A stretch of 64,000 bases of DNA from Leptolyngbyaceae cyanobacterium (GTDB taxonomy: Bacteria; Cyanobacteriota; Cyanobacteriia; Cyanobacteriales; Aerosakkonemataceae): assembly GCA_036703985.1 (NCBI GenBank), contig DATNQN010000067.1, positions 1 to 64,000 on the forward strand. Direction: 5' to 3'. Below the pieces are notes generated by a model that saw nothing but the letters and a program-made list of their open reading frames with translations, was not told the origin of the DNA and did not search any database. The first letter of the stretch is position 1; every line of letters begins with the position of its first letter. Positions 45,958-54,125 of this stretch are shown in pieces. Made by a program: the position numbers and the translations under genes.

Positions 45958-48423
45958 ATGCCAGAACAGCAACTTCAATGGCAAATTCAGCCAACTATTC
46001 AACCGCCAGAATGGTTTCTTGCATCTGTTAAACAATATGCACCGGAACTAGCTGGAAATTATGCTGTTCAACTTTTATGGCAGCGAGGAATTCGCGATCG
46101 CGAACAACTAGCAGGATTTTTGAACCCTAGTTTATTCAAGCCAGCTAGTCCGTTTGAATTCGGCCAGGAAATGCAATGGGCGGTTGAAAGATTGCAAAAA
46201 GCTAGAAATGATGGCGAAATCGTCGCTATTTGGGGGGATTTCGACGCGGATGGCATTACTTCAACGGCTGTTTTATGGGATGGCTTAGGGCAATTTTTTC
46301 CTCAAAATACTCACTTATTTTATTACGTTCCCAATCGCCTGACGGAATCTCACGGGCTTAATTGTGAAGGCATTGATAGCTTGGCAAACAAGGGAGTTTC
46401 GCTGATCGTTACTTGCGATACTGGTAGCACCAATGTTAAAGAAATGGAGTATGCCAAAACATTGGGTATCGATATAATCGTTACCGATCACCATACGCTT
46501 TTACCAGAACGTCCGCCAGTAATCGCGATCGTCAATCCCCGCTATTTGTCGCCAGAACACCAATTATTTAATTTGTCCGGAGTTGCAGTTGCTTATAAAT
46601 TGGTAGAAGCGCTTTATCAAAGTTTGCCAAATGTGCCCAAACAACCTTTAGAAGATTTATTAGATTTAGTGACAATTGGGTTAATTGCCGATTTAGTTCA
46701 ACTTAGTGGAGATTGCCGATATTTAGCGCAATTGGGAATCGAAAAATTGCAAGAAGATTTGCAAAAGCCACCTGCATTGCGGCGGCGTCCGGGAGTTAGT
46801 CGTTTGCTAGAATTTTGTCGGAAAAGCGGCGATCGCCCTACGGATATTTCCTTTGGTATTGGCCCGCGAATTAACGCGGTTAGCCGCATTCAAGGGGATG
46901 CGAGTTTTTGCGTAGAATTGCTCACCAGCCGCGACATCAAGCACGTGGAAAACTTAGCGCAAGCAACGGAATTAGCGAACTCTCGCCGCAAGTCTTTACA
47001 AAAAGACGTACAACAACAAGCCACCCAAAAATTAGCAGAATTAGACTTATCTACTACTAGCTTTATTGTACTGGTAGAAACGGGTTGGCCTGTGGGTGTT
47101 TTGGGTTTAGTTGCCGGACAAATCGCCCAAGAAACAGGTCGTCCCACTGTTTTATTAAGTATAGAAGAACCAGCATCAGAAGATAGCAAAGCAGGAGAGG
47201 ATAATAATGAGCTTTCCAATCGAAAATCGAAAATCGAAAATCAAAAATTGGCCAGGGGTTCTGCGCGATCGGTAAATCAAATCGATCTTTACCAATTAGT
47301 CAGCGCTCAAGCACATCTTTTACATCGGTTTGGCGGACATCCTTTCGCCGCCGGATTAAGTATTCCTGTAGAAAATATCCCCTTATTTACACAGGCGATC
47401 AATCAAAGATTATGGCAACAATTGGGATCGAATGGTAGTCAATTGGGAACGCGAAATATCTCGGCTGATTTAACTATTACGGTAGCAGAATTAGGACAAG
47501 ATTTATTTCGAGAATTAAAAGTTTTGGAACCTTGCGGTATGGGTAATCCCGTCCCCCAATTACTGATTAAAAATTGCTGGTTTGAAAATATTTGGAATAA
47601 AAACATTCAAGATGCTAGCGGTAAAAAAATTCAATATATTAAAACTGAGTTTAAAATTTGCGATGATTCTGACCAAATAGGGTTTCCCGGTCTTTGGTGG
47701 GGACATTATAAAGATGAAATACCGACGGGAAGATGCGATGCAATTGTGGAGTTGGATTTCAATACTTATCAAAAACGTTATGAAGTGCGGTTAGCTGCGG
47801 TGCGATCGCATATTTCCAACGTTTCCCTATTTAGCCGAAATCTCGATCGGCTAGACTGGATTCTAGACTGGCGAAATGAAGCAGGAGAAGGAGAAAATGC
47901 AGAAAAATTATCAATTCCCAATCCGCTGGTAGTGAGAGAATGTCCTACCAACTGGGATGATTTGCAATTGTGGTTTAGACGTGCTTGGCAGACAAAACAA
48001 AAATTAGCGATCGCCTATCCACCACCTCAACCAATTTCACCCAACGAAATATGGCAACAACTAGTAGGAATTGCCAAATATCTCAACCGTACTGGAAAAA
48101 CCGTTACCATCACTCAATTGCAACAAAAACTCACAATTAGCGATGCTTGTTTGCATATGGGATTACAAATGTTAAGCAAATTAGGTTTTCACGTAAAAAA
48201 TGGGGATGGATACGTGCAAATATCAGGACATCCCTCATTAGAATCACCAAATTTAGATGCAGAAATTTCTAGTTACATCGAGCTATTTTTAGCGGCAGTT
48301 AAAGAAGAAAGATTTCGCCGTCAGTATTTCTATAAAGTTCCTATTTCTACGATTCAAACAATGGCATCCAAAAGCGTTTTCAATGTACGTGAAGAATTAT
48401 TGTTTGAGGATATGCCGTTTTAA
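45958..48423 (+). CDS. recJ: Single-strand DNA exonuclease RecJ
   Basis: RecJ degrades single-stranded DNA 5' to 3' in recombination, mismatch and base-excision repair. The 821 residues include DHH motifs: GDFDADGITSTAVLWDGL (about 93-110), CDTGST, TDHHTLLPERPP (about 177-188), LSGVAVAYKL and the DHHA1 region with FGGHPFAAGLSI. A long C-terminal extension, usual in cyanobacteria, follows. Between TVLLSIEEP and ARGSARSVNQ lies a ~28-residue hydrophilic insert partly coded by an AAAATCG tandem repeat (47218-47251). The stop overlaps the end of the convergent glycosyltransferase gene by 27 bases. Confidence 0.94.
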   Translation: MPEQQLQWQIQPTIQPPEWFLASVKQYAPELAGNYAVQLLWQRGIRDREQLAGFLNPSLFKPASPFEFGQEMQWAVERLQKARNDGEIVAIWGDFDADGITSTAVLWDGLGQFFPQNTHLFYYVPNRLTESHGLNCEGIDSLANKGVSLIVTCDTGSTNVKEMEYAKTLGIDIIVTDHHTLLPERPPVIAIVNPRYLSPEHQLFNLSGVAVAYKLVEALYQSLPNVPKQPLEDLLDLVTIGLIADLVQLSGDCRYLAQLGIEKLQEDLQKPPALRRRPGVSRLLEFCRKSGDRPTDISFGIGPRINAVSRIQGDASFCVELLTSRDIKHVENLAQATELANSRRKSLQKDVQQQATQKLAELDLSTTSFIVLVETGWPVGVLGLVAGQIAQETGRPTVLLSIEEPASEDSKAGEDNNELSNRKSKIENQKLARGSARSVNQIDLYQLVSAQAHLLHRFGGHPFAAGLSIPVENIPLFTQAINQRLWQQLGSNGSQLGTRNISADLTITVAELGQDLFRELKVLEPCGMGNPVPQLLIKNCWFENIWNKNIQDASGKKIQYIKTEFKICDDSDQIGFPGLWWGHYKDEIPTGRCDAIVELDFNTYQKRYEVRLAAVRSHISNVSLFSRNLDRLDWILDWRNEAGEGENAEKLSIPNPLVVRECPTNWDDLQLWFRRAWQTKQKLAIAYPPPQPISPNEIWQQLVGIAKYLNRTGKTVTITQLQQKLTISDACLHMGLQMLSKLGFHVKNGDGYVQISGHPSLESPNLDAEISSYIELFLAAVKEERFRRQYFYKVPISTIQTMASKSVFNVREELLFEDMPF
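47218..47251. repeat. AATCGAA tandem repeat inside recJ
   Basis: Three to four copies of a 7-8-base unit (CGAAAAT) encode NRKSKIENQK without breaking the frame. The unit resembles the GATTTTA spacers at 19661 and 17321. It is unusual to find it in a coding region. Confidence 0.75.
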
Positions 48424-49341
48424 TGATTTTCCCAATACTCTCGGTACATCGTATAATTGAGAAAAGAAAAGATTCCAAAAATATCCATATTGGGGAAACC
48501 GTTTAGCAAGTAAGATGTCTCCTTCTAAATAAATTCGGGTTTCTTTTAAATTATCTGGCCTAATAATGAATCTAATTTGTTCTGGTATTGGCATCCAATG
48601 CCCTATAATAGCATCTTTTTGAAAAAACTTAGCTTGAATAAATAATCCTAATAATCTATCCAGGTTCCATGAGGGAACCCAAGTAATTGCACCGAAAATT
48701 TTCATTGCTTTTCCCAACTCGGTAAGGGCATCTTGAACAAGCTGATTTTTCCAGATTTTATTATTAAAATTTTCTATGTGAATCCCGTGCATATCTTTTC
48801 TTTCTAAACCAGGCCAGATTGCATAACGAACATCAAATTTATTATCTACAGGCGCGATGGGAAGTTCAAGTAAGCCTGGGTTTTTTCCACCTTTAAACGG
48901 GTCTGGATTTTCCTTAGTTTTCTTCAATACTTCTAGTTGATTTACATCGGTAATTTCTGCCCAATCTTTTTTAATTTCTTCTTCATCAGAAAAAAGAATT
49001 TTTTTCATTCTTAGTCTTAAAACCCAGCTTTCAGGAAATTTATTAAAATATTTTACCGTGAACTCTAATACATCCGGATGAACAAAATCGTCGTCATCTA
49101 ATGCCAATACATATTTCCCAGAAGCATTTAATAATCCGATCGTTCTTTGCATTACTTCACCACGATAAGGACTCTTGAAATTTTTTATTCTCGAATCATT
49201 TATGTATTTGAAATTAGCATCTGGAGGATAAACTAAAATTAACTGAACATCTCCCTTGATTTTTAATAATTGTTCTAACCAATATTCCGAAAAATTTCCT
49301 CTGGTAGCCGTGACTATAGATAGTGTAATTTTTTCGCTCAT
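48397..49341 (-). CDS. GT-A fold glycosyltransferase
   Basis: This 314-residue protein has a family-2-like beginning (TLSIVTATRGNFSEYWLEQLL), a metal-binding LALDDDDFVHPDVLEF and a basic C-terminus. It lacks membrane helices. The 3' end overlaps recJ by 27 bases, tail to tail. It lies 60 bases after the YdcF gene in the same direction, so a shared transcript and an envelope-sugar role are plausible. The acceptor is unknown. Confidence 0.8.
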   Translation of the reverse strand: MSEKITLSIVTATRGNFSEYWLEQLLKIKGDVQLILVYPPDANFKYINDSRIKNFKSPYRGEVMQRTIGLLNASGKYVLALDDDDFVHPDVLEFTVKYFNKFPESWVLRLRMKKILFSDEEEIKKDWAEITDVNQLEVLKKTKENPDPFKGGKNPGLLELPIAPVDNKFDVRYAIWPGLERKDMHGIHIENFNNKIWKNQLVQDALTELGKAMKIFGAITWVPSWNLDRLLGLFIQAKFFQKDAIIGHWMPIPEQIRFIIRPDNLKETRIYLEGDILLAKRFPQYGYFWNLFFSQLYDVPRVLGKSLKRHILKQ

Positions 49342-49401
49342 GGTGCTGCAATTAAATTAAATTAAATTAAAAAGGCTGGGAACTCTCGAAGATTATTTGA
49401 A

Positions 49402-50115
49402 CTACTGAACTTTACCTCTGCGTTCGCATTTGAAACCCTTCTGACGCCACTCTGGTAAATTTACTTCCGTAATTGGTGTCAAATCAGTGCATTTTGGCGA
49501 GTAAAACTTACTGATAACGCTCCATAACAACCCGCGAGTTACATCGAAGGCAGTTAGAAAAAAGGACTCCCGATTTGCCGGAGTACCATCTATTTCTTTT
49601 ACTATATCTGGTTCCACCCAAATTCCATGCGAACCTAACATAATTTGCGCTAGCCATTTTGCTCTGGGTAAATGGGTAGGGGAAGTAATCAGTTTAATTT
49701 TATCAACTTGCCACTGCTGGAGAATGGGAAGGCTAAAAACGAAATTAGTAAAAGTAGAATCAGCACATTTTTCTAGCCAAACATTTTGCATGGGAGCATT
49801 CGCTCTTTGAAAAATCAGCCAAATACAGGGATCTTTTGAACCTGATGAAATTAAAATAGGAGTTTGGGGATATTGTTTGGCTAATTCAGCGACGTAAATT
49901 TCTCTGGTAATACTTCCTCCCAATACAAACAAAGCATCAACTTTTCCTTGCGATGCTTTTTGCAAAACCATCCCATTATTAATCATCCAAATACCCAGGA
50001 TGAGGCATAAGGAAATCGTACCTGCTAAAAAAAACTTATTACGAATTAGAGAAAATAACCAGTGGCGAATAAAGTTTAGCCAGTTTGGTTTTGCCAATCT
50101 CCTTTTACGTCGCAT
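49402..50115 (-). CDS. YdcF/SanA-like (DUF218) membrane protein
   Basis: This 237-residue protein has an Arg/Lys-rich start, one membrane helix (KFFLAGTISLCLILGIWMI, about 28-46) and a DUF218 domain with VDALFVLGGSI, PILISSGSKDP and LITSPTHLPRAKWLAQIML. DUF218 proteins act near the cell envelope (E. coli SanA, ElyC) and may bind nucleotides or lipid-linked sugars. It lies between the MoaB and glycosyltransferase genes, all leftward. An envelope role is inference. Confidence 0.85.
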   Translation of the reverse strand: MRRKRRLAKPNWLNFIRHWLFSLIRNKFFLAGTISLCLILGIWMINNGMVLQKASQGKVDALFVLGGSITREIYVAELAKQYPQTPILISSGSKDPCIWLIFQRANAPMQNVWLEKCADSTFTNFVFSLPILQQWQVDKIKLITSPTHLPRAKWLAQIMLGSHGIWVEPDIVKEIDGTPANRESFFLTAFDVTRGLLWSVISKFYSPKCTDLTPITEVNLPEWRQKGFKCERRGKVQ

Positions 50116-50157
50116 GAAATTGGAAAAAAAAGTCGAGTTTATGCTTTACATTTTGCC

Positions 50158-50676
50158 TCAATGTCCGGCAGATGTGGCGTTAAGTTGAGTAACGAGATGC
50201 ACCAGTTCTGGCAATATCAGCTTTTCCGTGGCTAGTTTAACTGCATTGCTAGAGCCTGGAACGGAAAACACCAATTTATTTTTATATACACCAGCCACAG
50301 CCCTGGATGCGATCGCTCTCGATCCGATTTCCTGATAACTCAAGTAACGAAACAACTCCCCAAAACCGGGTAAAGTCTTTTCCAGTAATTGTTCTAGCGC
50401 ATCGTAAGTGGTATCTCTCGGCGCGATACCAGTACCGCCATTGAAAATTAAAGCTTGCAAATCCGATCGCGTACCCAGTTCTTCCATCAACGCCCGGATC
50501 TGGGCTGGCTCATCTTTGAGGATAGCGTAAGCACCCACAGCATGACCGGCATCTTGCAATAACTGCTGAATCAATTGCCCGCTGCGATCGGTTTCTTTCG
50601 TGCGCGTATCGCTAACCGTAATTACCGCACAATTTACTGTTATTTGATGGGAATCTGGATGAGGTTGATGCGTCAT
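50158..50676 (-). CDS. MogA/MoaB family molybdopterin adenylyltransferase-like protein
   Basis: This 172-residue protein is expected to adenylylate molybdopterin in molybdenum cofactor synthesis. The nucleotide-binding NGGTGIAPRDTTYDALEQLL and the final VFSVPGSSNAVKLATEKLILPEL are well conserved. AVITVSDTRTKETDRSG opens the domain. The MoaB form (shorter than gephyrin/MoeA fusions) is most likely. No other moa genes are adjacent. Confidence 0.9.
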   Translation of the reverse strand: MTHQPHPDSHQITVNCAVITVSDTRTKETDRSGQLIQQLLQDAGHAVGAYAILKDEPAQIRALMEELGTRSDLQALIFNGGTGIAPRDTTYDALEQLLEKTLPGFGELFRYLSYQEIGSRAIASRAVAGVYKNKLVFSVPGSSNAVKLATEKLILPELVHLVTQLNATSAGH

Positions 50677-50688
50677 AAATATTGTTTG

Positions 50689-50895
50689 TCATTGGTCATT
50701 GGTCATTTGTCATTGGTCATTAGACTTTTGGCAAAAGTACTAATTTTGGTTTTTTAACAGCAGATTTAATCGATAGCCTTACTGCCGTAGCCTACGCAGA
50801 TAAACGCAGAAAAAATTTATTTTTGCCATAAGTCTATTGATGAATTTATCGCCAATGACCAATAACAAATAACTAATGACCAATAACAAATGACC
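50689..50895. repeat. Heptamer repeat spacers (CATTGGTCATTTGT / AATGACCAATAACAAAT) around a CCTACGCAG fragment
   Basis: 50689-50722 reads in one sense and 50845-50895 in the other, so the spacer is a wide inverted repeat. Between them, 50783-50812 has a GCCGTAGCCTACGCAG piece related to the element at 59431. No gene is present between psb28 and the MoaB gene. Confidence 0.65.
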
Positions 50896-50897
50896 GA

Positions 50898-51233
50898 TTA
50901 AGATTTAGTAAATCCTAACTCATTTTCTTCGGCGTAGCGATTCATGAAGCGGATAAAGCGTTCCCATTCCTCAGGAGATTTAATCGCATAAAACACTTCC
51001 AGCGCTTCAGGCTTACCATTAATAAATTTAGCTTTCACCTCCCGCGTTACTAACTCCCCTTCTTCATCTATCATGTACATCCCGGTAATTTCGTCAGTGC
51101 TGCTATTGCTTAAAGCACTGGGATTTTGAAAATAAAATGTAGCAGTACCGTTGCTGCCATCCTTCGATCGAGTAATTTTAACATCCGGTATCACGTCTTC
51201 TTTTACGCCTCTGGAAAACTGAATTTCAGCCAT
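50898..51233 (-). CDS. psb28: Photosystem II protein Psb28
   Basis: Psb28 binds photosystem II assembly intermediates on the cytoplasmic side near CP47/cytochrome b559. The 111 residues show the family's [20 protein letters not shown] opening, the [14 protein letters not shown] turn and [28 protein letters not shown]. It begins nine bases after the stop of a MutY-like gene, so the two are probably co-transcribed, an unexpected linkage. Confidence 0.95.
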   Translation of the reverse strand: MAEIQFSRGVKEDVIPDVKITRSKDGSNGTATFYFQNPSALSNSSTDEITGMYMIDEEGELVTREVKAKFINGKPEALEVFYAIKSPEEWERFIRFMNRYAEENELGFTKS

Positions 51234-51242
51234 GATTGCTAT

Positions 51243-51944
51243 TCACTTATAAATTGGTTTACTCACCATCTTCTCATTCAAAGGTGCTTTTGGAATAGCA
51301 TATTCGCATTGCTGTCGTAACGGACATTTCGCGCAATGGGGGTTCCTAGCGGTGCAAACTATCGCCCCAAAGTCCAAAAGAGCTAAATTCCACTCACTGA
51401 GCTTGGTTTTCGGTGCTAATTCTTCTGCTGCTAATTGTAGCTTCGGACAGCGCGATTTTACTCTTCCTCCCGAAAAGCCAAAAAAGCGCTCTAAAATTCT
51501 CGCCACGTTCGTATCCAGTACCGCTTTGCGCTGTCCGAAAGCGTGGGTGCAAACGGACTTGGCGGTATATTTGCCAACTCCCGGTAACTCCAGCAATTGA
51601 GCTTCCGTGGTGGGGATCTTTCCGCCGTACCATTCGAGAACTACCTGAGTTAGTCGGGAAAGGCGATCGGCCCGAAAGTTCAGTCCCAACGGCTGCAAAA
51701 GCGTGGTAACATCTTCGGCAGGAGCAACTGCCAGGTCGTTGAGGGTGGGATAGCGATCGATCAACTTCTGGTAAACAGGTGCAACCGTAGCCGCATTAGT
51801 TTTTTGCAGCAACAACTCCGCCACTAAAATTTTGTAGGGATCTTTCGTATTTCGCCAAGAAAAATCCCGCAAGTTTTCAGCCGCCCAAATTTTCATTTGA
51901 CGGCGAAACCATTTGATTTTATTAATCGGTAATTGGTCGAGCAA
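51243..51944 (-). CDS. MutY-like HhH-GPD DNA glycosylase, short form
   Basis: This 233-residue enzyme should remove mispaired bases. It has AELLLQKTNAATVAPVYQ (catalytic-type Glu), the helix-hairpin-helix LPGVGKYTAKSV, LDTNVARILERFFG with the catalytic Asp, and a 4Fe-4S cluster CX6CX2CX5C (CTARNPHCAKCPLRQQC). The C-terminal NUDIX-like domain that reads 8-oxoguanine in MutY is absent, so specificity could be A:G or T:G (MIG-like). The frame starts at TTG 51944; ATG 51896 would remove part of the first helix. psb28 follows after nine bases. Confidence 0.88.
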   Translation of the reverse strand: MLDQLPINKIKWFRRQMKIWAAENLRDFSWRNTKDPYKILVAELLLQKTNAATVAPVYQKLIDRYPTLNDLAVAPAEDVTTLLQPLGLNFRADRLSRLTQVVLEWYGGKIPTTEAQLLELPGVGKYTAKSVCTHAFGQRKAVLDTNVARILERFFGFSGGRVKSRCPKLQLAAEELAPKTKLSEWNLALLDFGAIVCTARNPHCAKCPLRQQCEYAIPKAPLNEKMVSKPIYK

Positions 51945-52014
51945 TTTTATATTTTAGGCTACTTACTAAAAGCTTATCGAATAAATCACCAGAAATGCGA
52001 TCGCGATTTAGCAT

Positions 52015-52542
52015 TTAACCTACATTCAGCAATTCATTGAGTTTGTTCTTCAAATCCGACGATACCATTAGAGGCTGATAAATTTCACCCTCATAAGGTT
52101 TCCAGACATATCCCGAACTGAATGCTCGAAATGTTGGAGGCGATCCAACTTCCTGCCAAACTGCTTCAGCTAAAACTAATCCCGGAAAAGATTGGGGAGA
52201 AGCTTCTTCAATTAACTCGCTATAAGTTCTAAACTCGTCTACTTCTAAACCAACCAAAGCATAGCGAAACTTAGGAGCAAACCGTAACTGTTGATAGAAT
52301 AAGATACCAATTTCTGTCATAATATAAGCGGTTTCTGGTGTGTCTATTCCTACTTCACCGATACCGCTGGGAGAAACTCGGCACCACCAATTATCCTCGA
52401 TATCCTGAAAAATTCCGGTGTGACATTGGGATTGATTATTATTGGAAAGAATCCAAGAAACTTCCTCGAAATAGCGAGAAAACTGCTCGGCGTCAGTCTT
52501 TTCTGTACCGCATTCAGCCGACAAGCTAAATATCCATGACAT
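52015..52542 (-). CDS. Unknown acidic protein, partner gene of the Tse2-like candidate
   Basis: I do not recognise this 175-residue protein. It is soluble and acidic, rich in Trp, Tyr and Phe (DNWWCRVSPSGIGEVGID, RYALVGLEVDEFRTYSELI, FSSGYVWKPYEGEIYQPL), a composition often seen in immunity proteins. It starts 27 bases after the stop of the upstream gene in the same direction, the usual order of toxin then immunity. No membrane segment is present. The immunity role is inference from context and composition. Confidence 0.6.
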   Translation of the reverse strand: MSWIFSLSAECGTEKTDAEQFSRYFEEVSWILSNNNQSQCHTGIFQDIEDNWWCRVSPSGIGEVGIDTPETAYIMTEIGILFYQQLRFAPKFRYALVGLEVDEFRTYSELIEEASPQSFPGLVLAEAVWQEVGSPPTFRAFSSGYVWKPYEGEIYQPLMVSSDLKNKLNELLNVG

Positions 52543-52569
52543 TGCTGTTCTCCTGTTGATTACCTCGAC

Positions 52570-52992
52570 TCATTTAACCTTTTCCCAATAGTTTTGAGTA
52601 TTTGCTAATGCTGCCTCATATTTCTCTAACAACATTGTAATTCTTGGCAAGATACTTACATGAGTTGGACTGTCCTGCACTGCTTCCAAATCTCCAGTGA
52701 TTTTGCTATCTTCAATTTGCCAAATGGGATCTTTTCCTTTGCCGCCAAATGTATCAGGTCTTCTAAAGACTGGTAGACTTTCGATTGAAAGAGAAGTAGA
52801 CATTCCCTTTGTATTTCTAATTGCGACAGCTACAGGTCGATCGGTAGAATTTTGGTCTATTTCGGATCGCAAATATCCATTTTCGTCGAGCCAATTTCTA
52901 GGCATCTGCTCTACATCAATATCAATACCAGGTCGGACTCCTAATAATCGAGCGCTACGCCCCACTTTAGGTTTACCGTTTTCCTCTGCCAT
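52570..52992 (-). CDS. Tse2-like candidate toxin (possible ADP-ribosyltransferase fold)
   Basis: This 140-residue protein has GRSARLLGVRPGIDIDVEQM at the N-terminus, a KGMSTS turn, VFRRPDTFGGKGKDPIWQI and PTHVSILPRITMLLEKYEAAL. I recall a family of small bacterial proteins with this order of motifs. The last two resemble by eye the C-terminal half of Pseudomonas Tse2 (a type VI effector with ADP-ribosyltransferase-like fold). No secretion signal and no type VI genes are visible, so it could act as a toxin-antitoxin pair with the downstream gene. The relation to Tse2 is unverified. Confidence 0.45.
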   Translation of the reverse strand: MAEENGKPKVGRSARLLGVRPGIDIDVEQMPRNWLDENGYLRSEIDQNSTDRPVAVAIRNTKGMSTSLSIESLPVFRRPDTFGGKGKDPIWQIEDSKITGDLEAVQDSPTHVSILPRITMLLEKYEAALANTQNYWEKVK

Positions 52993-53114
52993 CCCTCGGT
53001 AGTAGAGTTTAGCTATGACAAGTCACTTTGCGATCGCATTTCTCATACTAAGTTTTGCAGAGTGGGAAATTCGTTAGCAAAGTTTATCACAGGGGTTAAC
53101 ATTTAGCCACATTT

Positions 53115-53264
53115 CTATTCGGTTGGCTGTATGGCATTATTAGACTGCTGGCGCTGTGCAACCTGGATTAGCATCCTCAAAGCATCATTCACTGCGATAT
53201 CATTAGGAAAAGCTCTGGCAACATCGGGATCTAAAAGCACTAAGTTTGTTCCTGCACGATATTG
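53115..53264 (-). pseudogene. C-terminal remnant of a CopG-like antitoxin
   Basis: The minus strand reads QYRAGTNLVLLDPDVARAFP and then NDIAVNDALRMLIQVAQ to a stop. This matches the C-terminal half of a common cyanobacterial antitoxin-type protein. The N-terminal half and start are missing: beyond 53258 the frame runs into antisense of another gene. No partner toxin gene is left. Confidence 0.65.
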
Positions 53265-53386
53265 ACTATTTGAAAGCAGGAGAATCAATTGATGATTTCC
53301 TAGATGGATTTCCGACGGTAACTAAGGAGCAAGTTATCGGATTATTGGAAGAAGCTGGAAAACAACTTGTCAGTATGGCGACATAG
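53258..53386 (+). pseudogene. C-terminal remnant of a DUF433 antitoxin
   Basis: The plus strand reads DIDYLKAGESIDDFLDGFP and then TVTKEQVIGLLEEAGKQ to a stop at 53384. This is the second half of a DUF433 domain, usually the antitoxin-like partner of a PIN-type (DUF5615) toxin. No start or first half precedes it, because the sequence switches at about 53258 to the antisense of the neighbouring remnant. No PIN-type gene follows. Confidence 0.7.
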
Positions 53387-53493
53387 CATAAAGCTTCTTA
53401 TTCAATGTAACACTGGTTTCGCTTATCCGAACTACGCTATCAACATCAGTTTTTAGTGGCGCAACCCCAGATTCGATCGCGATCGCAAATCAA

Positions 53494-53952
53494 TTACTCA
53501 GACCCTTCTTTTTCCAACAACAAAGTAACAGGGCCATCATTTTCAATAGCCACATTCATCATCGCCCCAAACTCGCCAGTTTCCACTTTTAAACCACTCT
53601 GGCGTAGTTTTTCCACAAAGCGATCGTACAATTTTTTCGCCACATCCGGCGCAGCAGATTTATCAAAAGAAGGACGGCGACCTTTTCGACAATCACCATA
53701 TAATGTAAACTGACTCACCACCAACAATTCGCCGCCAATTTCCTGCACCGACTTTTCCCAACGACCAGCACCATTTTCATCAGATGGAAATAATCGCAAT
53801 TCCAGACATTTGCGAACCATCCAATCTAATTCCGCTTCCGTATCGCTAGCAGAAATACCAACTAGCAGGTTCAGTCCTCGCCCGATTTTGCCAACGACTT
53901 TACCTGCTATTTCTACTTGGGAAGATTTTACTCGTTGAATTACAACTCGCAT
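53494..53952 (-). CDS. dtd: D-aminoacyl-tRNA deacylase
   Basis: DTD hydrolyses D-aminoacyl-tRNA (and glycyl-tRNA-Ala) to protect translation. It is full length at 152 residues. It has [18 protein letters not shown], the catalytic-site [17 protein letters not shown] and the cis Gly-Pro motif in [10 protein letters not shown]. It is a single gene in a repeat-rich area. Confidence 0.96.
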   Translation of the reverse strand: MRVVIQRVKSSQVEIAGKVVGKIGRGLNLLVGISASDTEAELDWMVRKCLELRLFPSDENGAGRWEKSVQEIGGELLVVSQFTLYGDCRKGRRPSFDKSAAPDVAKKLYDRFVEKLRQSGLKVETGEFGAMMNVAIENDGPVTLLLEKEGSE

Positions 53953-53960
53953 AATTATTA

Positions 53961-54125
53961 ATTAGTCATTAGTCATTGGTCATTTGTAGACCTGAGAAAC
54001 CGGGTTTCTTAACGAAAAATCCAGGCTTTTAGTTTTAGCTATTTACAAGAAACCCGGTTTCTAGCCCTTATCCAACATCTGAATTAAAGATATAAATGAT
54101 AGATGACCAATGACTAACAAATGAC
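53961..54125. repeat. Composite repeat: heptamer array plus AGAAACCGGG inverted pair, copy 4
   Basis: GAAACCGGGTTTCTTAACG (from 53996) and AAGAAACCCGGTTTCTAG (54047-54064) face each other over ~30 bases. They are flanked by ATTAGTCATTGGTCAT and ATGACCAATGACTAAC arrays in opposite senses. The whole block is symmetrical and fills the dtd/COG0523 spacer. Confidence 0.75.

Noticed and set aside
50689..50895. Repeated units considered as a CRISPR array
   Set aside because: Units are 7-8 bases, irregular and without unique spacers, and no cas genes are present.
51243..51944. Tyr in LPGVGKYTA as proof of a thymine-DNA glycosylase
   Set aside because: A Tyr at this position also occurs in true MutY of Gram-positive bacteria, so it does not decide specificity.
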